Shown piece by piece: positions 44,360-56,257 of a DNA stretch of 64,000 nucleotides. How positions within the stretch are numbered: the first letter of the stretch is position 1; each line of letters begins with the position of its first letter. The position numbers and the translations under genes are program-made. The DNA is taken from assembly GCA_963575645.1 (NCBI GenBank), contig OY754465.1, positions 7,098,501-7,162,500 of the forward strand, given 5' to 3'. The stretch is from Xanthostigma xanthostigma. Its lineage: Eukaryota > Arthropoda > Insecta > Raphidioptera > Raphidiidae. Below the pieces are notes generated by a model. That model ran no database searches. It had not been told where the DNA came from and saw only the letters and a list, made by a program, of their open reading frames with translations.

Positions 44360-44867
44360 TTCAACAGCTGTACCAAATTGGTCCAGTAACTACTACTTCC
44401 TGAGATAATCGCGGTCATACGATACTAGCATAATATACCTACGACGAATTGAAAACTACCTTTTTTGAGGTTCGTTAAAAAAGATTTAGTTCTTTACATT
44501 TTATCCAATGAGATTACTAAATTTTAATAAGTTATAAATAGCTTCAACAACAAAAACTTATGCGGTAAGTGTTCTTTTTTGTAATATTGCGTAAACTTGT
44601 AGGTAGTTTTGCAAATACCTCTGCCACTCTGCCTGCATAAGGATTAGTGCTTAAATAACTATAATGTACAGTCTAACAAATGCACGAGTATTAATGACGG
44701 AAATAACAGTAACAGTGACTTAGTAATTGTTACTAGGAAAGAACCGGTTCCAAAAACGGTCTGTTACCAAATATCTCGTGATTTAAGACCTGTTACTAAA
44801 ATATAACCGGCTATTAATAAATAACCGATTTGTAACTTTCCAGTATATATTAAGAAATTAAAAATAC

Positions 44868-45120
44868 CACGTACGTACGTACATACACACAGTATGTACG
44901 AACGTACGTGGTCATTTCTTTAAAGCACGAAATGTCGAGAGTAAAAAGTGATATCGTCGCGTACATAAATATGATCTGATTTTTTTTTTCAAAATCGGTT
45001 TAGCTGTTTTTGGAGTTCCCAGTATATTAAGAAATTAAAAATATACATGTAAAATACCACGTACGTACGTACATAAATATGATCTGAATTTTTTTTTCAA
45101 CATCGGTTCAGCCGTTTTTG
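44868..45120. repeat. Direct repeat around 'taccacgtacgtacgtac'
   Basis: 'taccacgtacgtacgtacat', 'ataaatatgatctga' and 'cggtt(t/c)agc(t/c)gtttttggagt' occur twice about 150 bases apart. A palindromic 'acgtacgtacgtac' run forms the core of a hairpin with 'gtacgaacgtacgtggt' at 44895. Confidence 0.6.
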
Positions 45121-45122
45121 GA

Positions 45123-45300
45123 GTTTGCTCCTTAAGAAACGATTTTGAGTTATAAAGCCCGGTACGGAAATTTTATGAGTAGTAAAATCAATTGGTGAGG
45201 CGTTACGCTCTACCGCTTCAAGTGTGGCGTTACGCTCGTACGCTTCAAAAGAGACAAACATATATATCTGCAGGATTTAACGTGCGAAAAAACGCGATGG
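45123..45300 (+). repeat. Third copy of the 'cccggtacggaaattttatg' repeat
   Basis: Matches 7096-7240, but 'ggcgttacgctc(t/g)accgcttcaa' is duplicated here. The frame 45192-45392 merely reads through it. Confidence 0.6.
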
Positions 45301-46064
45301 ATTACAAAAAAGACAAACATTATACTTTGTTTCGCCCACCAGCAGTTGAGTTTGAGAGCATTTTTTTTTACTTGTCAGATAAAAGTAGATAAAAAAACGA
45401 AAAAAATGGCGTCTAGTTTAGGTCGATACGTCAATTAGAATCAAAGTTATGGAAGATTAAAAAAAAATCGTTTTCCCCCTCTCCTGCCGGTTCTAATTGA
45501 CCCACCGCGTCCAGCTTACGGTGCAAAGAAGGGGTTTTTAGTACCTTTGCTATAAAAAGAAAATTAAGCTCCTAGCTGCAATGGTTTTTAAAAAAATTTC
45601 TACTCAAAAATTGCTTATTAAAGATCGACCTGCACTAAATAGTGTGTTATTGAAACATGTTACTAAATAACCAATTAATTATTTAACACATCATAAATTA
45701 CGATTCCAGGCAAACAGGAAGGAAGAGGAGGCGATTTTAGTGGGTATTGCTGTAAGGGAGCCCCACATTACCTGCGGTTGCGGGCGTCCGTAAAGAGATT
45801 TCCCCCCTCACTTTTAAAAAATGCATCACAAATTCTTTTAATAGTTCTTATATACTATATCATTTGGAATGGCAGTCGCATATAACATCTGTTATTAAAT
45901 AACAGTTATCATCATCACTAGTATTTACAATCCTTCTTTTTATTCAAAGTAGAAATGCATCCAGTTAAGTAGATTTACATAAACCGATTGTATGGTCCAG
46001 CATCATTCAACTTCAAACAGGGCGTTTGTTTACTATAAAGGCGTATTTACACTAGGACACTTAT
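45301..46064. other. Spacer, nothing recognised
   Basis: No recognisable ends or domains. Confidence 0.4.
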
Positions 46065-46647
46065 GCCCATATTCACCGAACACTATTAAAGATCGAAGTT
46101 ACTCATTTTGGAACAAATTTATTCGTTAGAATAAAATTTACTTTCAATTCACCAAGCAAAAACACAGGTAGAAAAGTTAGTTAAAGAATAAATATACACT
46201 GCACTGTACTCCTTGCTCTTTTTGTTGAATATTTTAACGGTCACCCAAAAATCCGACCGATGGCGTCAGTGTTAACGTCAAAAAAAAAGTTTCACAAAAT
46301 AATAATGTTTTATCCTAACCCAATTTCACACAAAACTTCCACTTACTTTAATGTTATACAACTATACCTACATTTCTTAAAAGGTTGATAAACAATGTAT
46401 AAATAAATTCATAAGAGCAAATTGTGGATATAATACTCCACGTTTATAGGTTAGGTATTATGATCTATGTGGAGGCCATTATTATATCAGGCGAATAAAT
46501 ATTTATATCCTGGAAGTAATAGATTTATATCTGCAGTAAACACAATTATGGTTGGTGAATTGAATCGTCGTTATTTATTCGGAGAGATAGTTACCTGAAG
46601 AACAAATGAACCGTATAAATAACTACTTACGTTCGGTGAATATGGCC
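46065..46647. mobile_element. MITE with GGCCATATTCACCGAAC ends
   Basis: 'gcccatattcaccgaacact' at the left and 'gttcggtgaatatggcc' at the right form inverted ends of 17 bases with one mismatch. The target duplication is unclear. Non-coding, about 580 bases. Confidence 0.65.
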
Positions 46648-47776
46648 ATTAGTCCTGGTTACAAGCAATTTCTAAGTGAGTAACGAAGCCCTACGTAGTG
46701 TAATAGTAGATTATATATCTACTTGAGTAATACTATTACACTTGAGATACGTATTGTGGCGAAGTGAAACTTACTATTTTGTGACACCTGCTTTATAAAA
46801 TTTGTTATAATTCTTCTAGCAAATTATGCAATCGCCTCATAAACATTTCATTCCGTCGAACTTTTGTAGTCAGTATTAGCTTAGATTTCTTACTTTTAAA
46901 ACCAACAATCTGTTTCATTCAACTTTATTGTTAATAATAAATTATTAAACTTTCTTCGTTGATCCCAGTGAAATATTAATAGTTAGATATTGAACGATTA
47001 CAATAATTTGACTAGAAGTATTGTTCATAAAAACTAGAGAAACGTTAATTAATAGTAAAACAAAATCTAGCATCAAATATAATTGTCACCATTTATCTTA
47101 TACTTACACAACTCATAATCAATTATGTAAATAAGTACATTACACACGTAAAGGGACTATTTGTTGGAAGTAATGCAAAAAGAAATTTAGTCAATTAAAC
47201 GAAAAGACCGTTTCAACTTCAAAAATAGAGACATTTGACATGTTAAAGAATGAAATAAAATTTCTACAAACGCGTGTAACAGTGTAATCGAGACTTTATT
47301 AATAAGTCAAAGCTTTTTTTTGGAAAAACATTATAAATCCTGTGCGTGGCATGTTGGTCTAGCAAACAGTATAGATGTAGTAAATATCATCGTAAATAAT
47401 TTCTTTGTTTAAGATATATGTAAAGAAGAAATAACTGAACTGATAAACAAAATTTAATGTCCTATAAAACAATTAAATTATAAACTAGAATCTAACCTAA
47501 GCTAACTAATATAATCATAATTATTGTATATTGCACGTACTTACCTTTTTATTACTATTTAACATTATATGTATTTATATATGTGATTAGTGCTAATAAT
47601 CCTAGGGATTGAAGCACATATTGTTTTGTTTTTTTTATCTCTTTAAAATAAAAAAAAAGATAGGTTGAACTTCTTTTGAAATGGTCCCACGCACTTACCG
47701 CGTTGGTAAAACAGTTTTTGAACTGCACTGCAAAAACTGTAATCTAATTAGAATAAAATTGAACGACTCTAATATA
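46648..47776. other. AT-rich spacer, nothing recognised
   Basis: About 1.1 kb with no repeats, tRNAs or domains recognised. Confidence 0.45.
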
Positions 47777-48556
47777 GGCCCCACTCACGATCAAACTTTA
47801 TGCCACAGTTCAGTGTTCAAACTTATAGTTCAGTGAAGCATGATAACGTGTGGGACAAATAAACACTGAAACCAACACTGAAGTCAAGCATGAACTCATC
47901 AAATGCATCTTGATTTTTGAACGACTTTTAGTTCAGTGTTAAAATAAACTGCTGTGTGTGTGGGTTTTTTTCATTTCAGTTTTTGGAGTTCTGTGTTTTG
48001 TACAACTAGAAGCCAAAAATCTCAATGTTACTGCAAGTCTTTCTTGTGCAGAAATAGATTTTCGCATATTTGTGTCCTGGTTCTTAATAAATATGGTAAC
48101 TAATTCCAGTAAATAATTGTAAGTTAATTCATCCATTCGTAAATAATTATTCCAATCAAGCGGTTCAAGATGTAATTCATTAATCAAATAAACATGACTT
48201 CTTGAATCACGCATTTCTAACAAATTTTTCACCCATATTCTTCTTTTTTTTCTTATTTCCCTGTTTTAAATACAATCCCATAGCTATGAACAGCCAATCC
48301 TCACCATTTAAATAACTCATTTAGTTCTTATTAATTATCTATAGTATAATAATATTATAGTATGTATATAATATATATTTTATATATCTATACTCAACGA
48401 TTGTATGCCAACAACTGAACTAAACTGAACACAAAAAATTTTAAAAAATGAGCAGTTTGCATGAACTGTGTGCGGTACCAGTCAGTCTTTCGATTAATCG
48501 GTCCAACTTCACTGAACACTGAACTGTGGCATGAAGTTTGATCGTGAGTGGGGCTT
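47777..48556 (-). mobile_element. Truncated PIF/Harbinger element (second family)
   Basis: Inverted ends GGCCCCACTCACGATCAAAC at the left and GTTTGATCGTGAGTGGGGCT at the right, continuing inward through 'atgccacagttcagtgttca'. Flanking 3-bp target is ambiguous (ATA/TAT). The interior holds only a transposase N-terminus, so it is an internally deleted derivative, unrelated in ends to the 33994 Harbinger. Confidence 0.82.
47999..48270 (-). pseudogene. Harbinger transposase N-terminal fragment
   Basis: The frame reads RRIWVKNLLEMRDSRSHVYL, an ELHLEPLDWNNYLRMDE segment, then IFIKNQDTNMRKSIS and ERLAVTLRFLAS, the conserved N-terminal part of ALP1/HARBI1-like Harbinger nucleases (WV..(W/L)..R...G....L..EL; .QDTNMR..I...E.L..TLRFLA). 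It then runs into the left terminal repeat, so the whole catalytic domain is missing. RKKRRIWV lies upstream of the first in-frame Met, behind a possible splice acceptor (ttaaaacag) near 48265, so the true N-terminus was probably in another exon. Confidence 0.8.
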
Positions 48557-49011
48557 ATTAAAGGTTATCATTTAATTTCGTGAATATTATTTTAAAAGTT
48601 TTAATTAGGAGAAGAACGGCAAATAATTGACATTTAATGTAACAAAATTTTAATAAACATTATATATATAAGTGATTAGTGGAAAGAGTTTTTTGAAGAT
48701 CCATCATTTTCCAGAATAGTGAGTTCTGTGCGTTCGCCTTGACTTGTAGTGTTCCAGAGGGAGATACTGAAATTTTGGTGAGTTCATTCCATTTTATTCT
48801 GTCATATTATAACATTCAGGATTCCAGCCGATGCCCCATTTGTAAGGTTCCCTTATAAATTCTAAACTATTTAACATAATTTGACAAATGAGGTATCGTT
48901 AGAAGCGTTTTGATCGTTCTCTGGTTATAGGCTATATGTGACGTCACATTAAAATAAATATGGCGCCCTCTAGAAGACATTTAAACATGAACAAAAAAAA
49001 AATTGCCTAAA

Positions 49012-49300
49012 ATAATTTAAATAAAAATAAGTTCAAAAACTAAAACCCGACTACTGAAAAGTACGAAACAAGAAAATATTTTCATCTGAGGCTGACCATG
49101 GTCGTATGCCACCTCATATAGGTATATGTGTAGCGTTATCACTTTGCCCTAAAGCTTATGATCGATTACCACTGTTAAAATGTATTGTTTTGTTAGGGTA
49201 GGTGGCATACGACCACGGCTATCCTCAGAGGAGAATATTTTCTTGTTTCATACTTTTTTAGTAGTCGGGTTTTAGTTTTTGAACTTAATTTTTATACTGA
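49012..49300. repeat. Foldback 'aaaacccgactactgaaaag', copy 1
   Basis: Arms from 'agttcaaaaactaaaacccg' to 'tggtcgtatgccacct' and the inverse from 'aggtggcatacgaccacggc' to 'ttttagtttttgaactta', about 100 bases each. Copy 2 lies at 59283-59570. Confidence 0.78.
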
Positions 49301-49443
49301 TATTATATTGCTCTTGGACCCAAAAGCTGTTGATGAATATTTCAAAAGTTGTTGTTGCTTCTAAATTAAATATATTTTTATATGCTCGTGTCATTTACAA
49401 TTTATCGCGGTGTTGAGATTTACGGAATTTAAACTTATAAAAA

Positions 49444-49858
49444 ATGCAAATAAGTGAATTGTTTGCATATGTCATTGTAACAGTCATTTCTTTATATATT
49501 TATAATTGCTTAACGTATGTTAAATCAAATATTAACACATTTTCAAAAGTTAGCGACACTACTTGTCACTTTCTACGTAATAATGATCAGCTAACAATTT
49601 CGAAGCACCATTTAAATCTGTTTGCTAAAGGCCCAAATTCTATGCCTATAAAATTATATAATCAATTACCAGCTAATGTTAAATCCATTAATAGCATATC
49701 TTGTTTCAAACGCACCATCAAGCGTCTCTTAATTCAGCACACTTTTTATTCAATCCAAGAATTTTTTTTGACCTCATTGTAAATTCTATGTTTGACTTGT
49801 TCCACACATTTATGTCAACGGAATAAATAAACTTTATTATTATTATTATTATTAATCG
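49444..49858 (+). mobile_element. Non-LTR retrotransposon 3' end (5'-truncated)
   Basis: The 112-codon frame (49444-49782) matches the C-terminal tail after the reverse-transcriptase domain of CR1/Jockey-like LINEs: VISLYIYNCLTYVKSN, KHHLNLFAKGPNSMPIKLYN, then LPANVKSINSISCFKRTIK and the closing FYSIQEFF. It is followed by 'ttgacttgttccacac', an AATAAA and an (ATT)n tail (about 49836-49855). The catalytic domain is absent because of 5' truncation, usual for LINE insertions. The Met at 49444 is not a true start. Confidence 0.82.
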
Positions 49859-50834
49859 GAACTACACTGCTTAATGTTTTGACGATCTGATTTTATCGAA
49901 CACGATTGTTCGATCCTATCACCTAACTTCAATTTCCTTACAAAACACGAAAGTAAAAGTGAAAAAAGGATTTATAAACTTGTATGTAAAAGTTATAAAG
50001 ATATGTCAATAGTGAATAAGGAATAGATATTAAAGTGATATAACTGCGTGGAACCTGCTATTATAGCTTTAAAATGGCTTTTATTGCCACGTCTTTGATT
50101 GCCACGGACGTTTTATGGCTCCATTAATAACGCTATTATAGTAAAAGATCAGTACATGGGCTGACACAGTGGATTTAAAACCTCGTTTATACGATGAATT
50201 TTAATCACAGTTAAAAATTGCAGGTTTATTATGTCCGTAACTTATTCTCTTTAGGCAAAACGGCGAGGAGTTTTGAGTGTATTTTTCGGGCACAGGCGAG
50301 ATTATTGTTGGAATTATTATTATAATCTTTTGAAATCGTATAAATAAATACCTTCCACGTTTTCTTTATATAAACTATATTTTCTTTTCTAATGTAGCTA
50401 ACACTACTTTCATTAACGCAATTTTTATTTGGTTTGTTTTACTGCACGCTAATTATTTACTCAATAATGTACAGTGCACTCAGCTTCTGATGGCGACTAA
50501 CTACCTACTCTTGTAGCGGCAGCTTTGCTGCTGATGCCGACTTACGGCTTTCTTCCCCAACGCATCACGCTGTCTAGTGGAGTGGTGGTACTCGGGATGT
50601 TACAACTTCAATTTTGATGAAATATAATTTATTAATTAGGTATATTTATGCCCTTTTAGGATTCCGTACCAAAAAAATTAAACGTGTTGTGTTAATGTTT
50701 GTCTGTTGTGATCCGATTAAAAAAAAATCTTTCAGATCATATTTACGGTAATGCATATTGTTGGTTGCCACCGTAACGTAGTCAATATCATTTTTATTAG
50801 CAAGACTTCGTGCTAGAAAGAAATCTACGTATAA
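49859..50834. other. Spacer, nothing recognised
   Basis: Only a scrap 'tttaggattccgtaccaaa' near 50655, similar to LINE tails elsewhere in the window, stands out. Confidence 0.4.
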
Positions 50835-51151
50835 TACGCGCCACGAATCTAAAAGCCTCGGAAGTTAGATGCGAATGCGGATTTATGCTTGTACAGTCTG
50901 TTGAAAAACTACAAACTCGCAACTCATCTAAACTAAAATAGCAATAACAACTTGACAATAGCGTACTCGACTATACTTTAAAGCAGGAAAGCGACAAGTG
51001 AGAAAGGCAACGAGCGATCACGGCCAATCACCGACGAGCGCACGTTCCGTGCAGGTAGCTGGGAGGTGGTGGAAGTCTTAACGGCTCTAAAATGTGCCTT
51101 TGCTACGCTGTTTGTGACTAACTTCCGAACCTTTTAGATCCGTGCCGCGTA
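50835..51151. mobile_element. MITE with TACGCGCCACG ends, copy 1
   Basis: Inverted ends TACGCGCCACGAATCTAAAA and, on the minus strand, TACGCGGCACGGATCTAAAA, both continuing to 'ttcggaagttag' or 'ctcggaagttag'. The interior 'aaggcaacgagcgatcacgg' and 'ccgacgagcgcacgttccgt' is nearly identical in copy 2 (57040-57355). Confidence 0.78.
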
Positions 51152-51934
51152 TTATACGTATACACACATGTACTTTTTAAAAATACTGTGATAACCTTGA
51201 AACATAAAAATATGTTACAAAAATTATTTCCACTTTCGAACCCGTTACAGTAACTTAACGTACCGGGGAGTTAAAATGTGGTATAAAAAATCATGATTTT
51301 AATTTTTGCTAATTAAAATATAAAAATTAAAAACCTAAAAATTTGTGAGATACGACAGCGTGTAAAATGGGGGCGGGTTTATTTTTTAATTTTTTTTTTA
51401 AATATTAGCTTAAAGCCAATTATTCAAATTACACTGAGCGTTTTAAAATTCTCATTTGCACTTGGTAATTATACGCGAATGTACCAAGGGCTATTAAAAA
51501 TTTAATAATAATAATTACATTTTACTATCTTTAATTATCAAAATGTAATATGCGAAACAGCATGGCAGCTAGAGACATTACGTATATTCAAGGAAAAAAG
51601 TTCATTTCACATTTCTGGTGAATGTTCGGAAATGAAGTGATAGTGTTAAAATTAGCTAAACTTATAAAAATTAGGTCATTTTTAGTTCTAAAAAGAAAAT
51701 TTTATTTTTATCCTTGGCATAGCATAGCTATTATACGTGCAGGACTCAGGAAGAAATGCCAATATTTTAGGTAGTTATTCAGGGACTCAAAATAAACATA
51801 AAAGTCCCTATAAACATGGGTCCTATTCTCAACCGTTACAGAGATACAGCAGTAAACAAAATTATTGTCCTTGGGGGTGGTTTAAATAATTGGTACTTAT
51901 ATACAAGCAAAGTAAACACTAGAGATGAATTACG
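51152..51934. other. Spacer, nothing recognised
   Basis: No feature recognised. Confidence 0.4.
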
Positions 51935-52345
51935 ACAAAAATGCAGAAGTTATAAGCATTTTTGTAAAACAAAGAGAGGTTTGGTTTTTTGCGAATATTT
52001 TAAAAAACTATTGCAGATATCTGAAATAATAAGAAATATTCTGAAATAGCAGGAAATTTCCTACAAAAAAGTCCCATTTCCCGGAACTCTACCACCAATA
52101 TTTCTAATTTTAATTTAGAGGTGAAAATAAGGGTAAAAAAATTTGTTTTTCTATTTTTTATATGACAAGCTATTTTGACTTCTAAATTAAAATTGGAAAT
52201 AATGGTGGTATAGTCCCAGGAGATGGGACTTTTTTGTAGGAAATTTCCTGCTCTTTCTGAATTTTTCTTGTGATTTCAGATATCGGCACAAGTTTTTGAG
52301 ATTTTCGCAAAAAAACAAACCCTTCTTTTTTTTGCTAAAAATTTT
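51935..52345. repeat. Foldback around 'aggaaatttcctacaaaaaag'
   Basis: 'caggaaatttcctacaaaaa' (52050) faces 'tttttgtaggaaatttcctg' (52231), with 'gtcccatttcccgg' facing 'ccaggagatgggac', and outer matches ('agatatctgaaat' against 'atttcagatatc') extend the arms. The central loop is about 52120-52180. Confidence 0.68.
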
Positions 52346-53310
52346 TATTACTTTTGTAACAAACTATTATTATTTTATTCAACATTCATAAACGTAAGTT
52401 TGTAGCATAAATATTATTTAATTCAATACATTTATTAATTTAAGTTTTTTAACATGAACACTACTTCCTAGTTCATACGCTCCGCTGCCATCTTGTCTCT
52501 GTTTCTCTACATGACCACCAGAGTACACCAGTGGTTCGACGTGGCTTTTTAAGACGTGGTGTTACACTTTTGCATTTTTTTTGTCCCCCACTTCAATTTT
52601 TTTTAAACTAGATGTCATTTCGAATCGAATGACACTATGATCAAAATTTTCTGGAATTCATCAAAAAGGGACACGTGAACTAGACTCTAAGAGATTTTGA
52701 TAAAAACAACCGGCTACACAGACATTGTCAAAACGTCTGTAAAACCTGCAAGATAATTCATAAATATGGCCACCCCTATCAACTTATAATATTGTCCACC
52801 CCCGTAAAAACTAGACAATGATATTAGTGTTTCCCTTGTGTAGTATTCTTCTTCCGTCTGTTTATTTTCGCGATCCCAACAGAGTTTTGTCAGACATTGA
52901 CGTTCACATGTAGACATGAATGAGCGTTGAAACACGACTGTTCACTTTGTGTGTGTACCTGAGACATTTTACACATCAATAGATAGCCGGATATGGATCT
53001 CCCGCGAAGAGAACATCAAAATGTTCGACACAGAGGTCACTCTTCTACGAGTTTTTCATCTTGGAACTCTGGCGAGAGAAGTTGTACTTGACGCAAGATA
53101 TAGAGACGGTAACGTCATATATCGAAACTTAATTTACTTCTCTTGCACTCGTGTTTCACGTCCTGGTACTGTGAAGTAAATTATCGAGATTAGAGACTTC
53201 GAAAAAACGCAGAGCAACGGTTGCATCGCACTAGCGCATTACTGATACGAAAGCAGTTGTTCGAAATGTGATTACAATCTTTAGTACTTTGAATAGCACT
53301 CTGTATTTTT
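52346..53310. other. Spacer, nothing recognised
   Basis: Frames at 52714-52935 and 52949-53179 have no known domain. Confidence 0.4.
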
Positions 53311-54365
53311 TATCGCTTTTTGTTAGTGAAAACCGTTTCAAAATCCGTTGCGTGGTTTAGAAGAAGTAAGCGAAGAAACAGACAGCGACTTTTTTTTCTA
53401 TACTATGTAGTGATAGTGTTTTTTGATAGAACACCCTCATAGTCCAGCCATATTTAGTACAAAATATTTACAAATTATATATACAAACCTTCCTCGTTTA
53501 TCGCTCTTTCGATTAGTGAAAACCGTTTCAAAATCCGTTACGTGGTTTAGAAGAAGTAAGCGGAGAAATAGACAGCGACTTTTTTTCTATACTATGTAGT
53601 GATAGTGTTTTTTGACAGAACACCCTCATAGTCCAGCCATATTTAGTACAAAATATTTACAAACTATATATACAAACCTTCCTCGTTTATCGCTCTTTCT
53701 ATTAGTGAAAACCGTTTCAAAATCTGTTACATAATTTAGAAGAAGTAAGCGGAGAAATAGACAGCGACTTTTTTTCTATACTATGTAGTGATAGTGTTTT
53801 TTGACAGAACACCCTCATAGTCCAGCCATATTTAGTACAAAATATTTACAAATTATATATACAAACCTTTCTCGTTTATCGCTCTTTCTGTTAGTGAAAA
53901 CCGTTTTAAAATTCGTTGCGCGGTTTAGAAGAAGTAAGCGGAAACCATAGACAGAGGGAAACGGCAACTTGGTATTAATACTATGTAGTGATGACAAAAA
54001 AACCGTCGTAGTTCAGCCATATTTAGTACAAATTATTTACAAATTATATATACAAACCTTCCTCGTTTATCGCTCTTTCTATTAGTGAAAACCGTTTCAA
54101 AATCCGTTACTTGGTTTAGAAGAAGTAAGCGGAGAAACAGACAGCGGCTTTTTTTCTATACTATGTAGTAATAGTGTTTTTTGATAGAATGTCCTCATAG
54201 TCCAGCCATATTTAGTACAAAATATTTACAAACTATATATATACAAACCTTCCTCGTTTATCGCTCTTTCTATTAGTGAAAACCGTTTCAAAATCCGTTA
54301 CTTGGTTTAGAATAAGTAAGTGGAGAAACAGACGGAAGGAATCAGCGACTTTCTTTTATATTATG
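53311..54365 (+). repeat. Satellite array, six units of about 188-191 bp
   Basis: Units start with 'tatcgctctttctattagtg' near 53311, 53499, 53688, 53877, 54068 and 54259. Each holds 'aaaaccgtttcaaaatccgt', 'tggtttagaagaagtaagcg', 'ctatactatgtagtgatagt', 'tccagccatatttagtacaa' and 'atatatacaaaccttcctcg'. The first and last units are partial or diverged and the fourth has a changed middle. The 'accgtttcaaaatccgttgc' phrase resembles RTE-type LINE tails, so the array may have grown from one. Confidence 0.88.
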
Positions 54366-54761
54366 TAATGATTAAACAAACCACTAAAAAAAACTCGTAG
54401 TAGACAAAAGTTATTGAATTTTTTTTTTCAACTTTTTGAACACCAAATCCTTTACAATAATCGTTACAAATTGTGTTTTCCTTCACGTTCAAACATTATT
54501 GTATTTAGCTTGTAAAACTTTTCCAATAGACTTGTTGTCTGAAAAACTCACAATAAAATAAACCGTTCGTATTTTCTCATTTAAGGCATTCACAATAAAA
54601 AAAAACGGTAGAAATACTGTCAATTTAACGTCATCTGTTACATACTTTATGCCGTAGATGTGTCCTACTCGTTTTTATAAAAGAAAATACACATCAAAGA
54701 AGAAAACTAATGTTTGTATTGTGTAATATCGTCTATTTTTAAATATTTTTAAATAAAATAC

Positions 54762-55812
54762 CGAGCGACATAGCGTAGTTGTGAGAGCACTAGATTCGCA
54801 TTCAGGAGATACCGGACTCGAATCCTGGCGGGGGCAAATGTGCCTGGGACATTGTCCTGCTGCCTCTCGCCGAGAAACGGTAATTCCTGTACCGGCCATC
54901 TTGTTGAGGTTTTCCATGGTTTCCCTCAATAATTCCAGATAAATATCGAGATGATTCCTTATTCAAGGCCATGGCCGATTACCTGTCAAGCTCCTATGCT
55001 CAAAATTTGCCTACTACCTTATCCTAATTGCCTAAAATTCCTTCATTCGCCCATTGCTATTAATTAAGTATGTTTAAAAATGTAGAAAATATCGGGAAGT
55101 GTGGTAGATGGAAAGTAGTAATGATGCGAATGGCGTCTGTTATGACATAACGCTGAGACACGGACGTGAAACGTATTGTAACAAAACTGTTTTAGTCCGT
55201 GGTGGAAATTATATATTTACAATAATAAATGTTTAAGAAAACAGATAAACACAAAACCGAAAGCGTACTTCTTTAACTTAACAGAAATAATAACGTTAAC
55301 AGAAACAAAACTAATAGTTCTAAATAATAAAATAAAAGACTAAGTAACAGAGAATATAGAGTCACTAAATTATGTACACAAAATATTTACAACACAGGAA
55401 CACAACACAAAGTTTATCTAGTACAGTAACTGATTCACACTTGTATTTACAAAAAGTTATTTATGTTAAACAGATTTATGTAATTGCACTCACTAAAGTT
55501 TATTTATCTTCGCAGTATTACGATTCATGTCGCAACGTCAGACTTGTATCAACACAACTCACGAACAACTCGAATAACTGACTCCCCGACTCAACCACTC
55601 CGCTCGCATTTTATAGCTTCGTCCCACGCTTCTAGAATGTTCTCGTAGTTTTGAGATTCCTTCGTCTACATGTATTGGTTTCTCTAGGCTATTGCAAGAA
55701 AGGTCGGGTCTTTACCTGCTTTCGATTGTTACATTTGTCGTTACTAGAAGATTCCTACAGAATACATAGTCGTCCCAAAAAGGGGCACGCAACAGTATTA
55801 TTATTATTATTT
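54762..55812 (+). repeat. tRNA-derived SINE, copy S2, split by solo LTR 2
   Basis: Head 'gcgacatagcgtagttgtga' and B-box 'ggactcgaatcc'; body as S1. The SINE reaches 55176 ('gtgaaacgtat'), the LTR (55177-55794) follows, and the (ATT)n tail resumes to about 55812. Confidence 0.85.
55177..55794 (-). mobile_element. Solo LTR 2 in a SINE tail
   Basis: Same family as 10589-11447: starts TGTAACAAAACTG and ends GGGCACGCAACA on the plus strand, flanked by GTAT on both sides (55173-55176, 55795-55798). The minus strand carries TATAAAA and a TCAGT initiator. 618 bp, without the internal duplication of LTR 1, so closer to the ancestral length. Confidence 0.88.
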
Positions 55813-56257
55813 AATAAATTTTGTTTAAACCTTTTATTTATTACTAGTTAAAGATTATAATAAATATTGCTTTTTAAACACACAATTTTTAATTTGGATC
55901 GTCTGCATACATGTTTGAATTTTCTGTAATTTTTTCAGTAGCTACAGTAGGTATTATGGCTCAAATATCGTGTAGTTCTTTCTCAACGATAAAGTGAAAA
56001 TACTCTAAATTTCGATATGCAAAGGTAATATGATCAAAATTGACACTTCAGCGTCTACACACAAAAGAGTACGCAACGTTTATGTGACTATCTTGATACT
56101 CTCACATAAAATTCCAAAGGCATCTATAGTAGGTATGCAAAAAATATAGATAATATTATATTATATTCTCTCTTAAGTCCCCTAACCATAATGGCCGCCA
56201 TAGACGTTCAATTTTACTAGCGACGTAATGAATACAAACTTATAATAGGCTATTTGG

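Noticed and set aside
51816..52049. 77-codon frame with a plausible start
   Set aside because: It overlaps the arm of the foldback at 51935 and has no recognisable domain.
53311..54365. CRISPR-like array
   Set aside because: The units are tandem with no unique spacers and the genome is eukaryotic.
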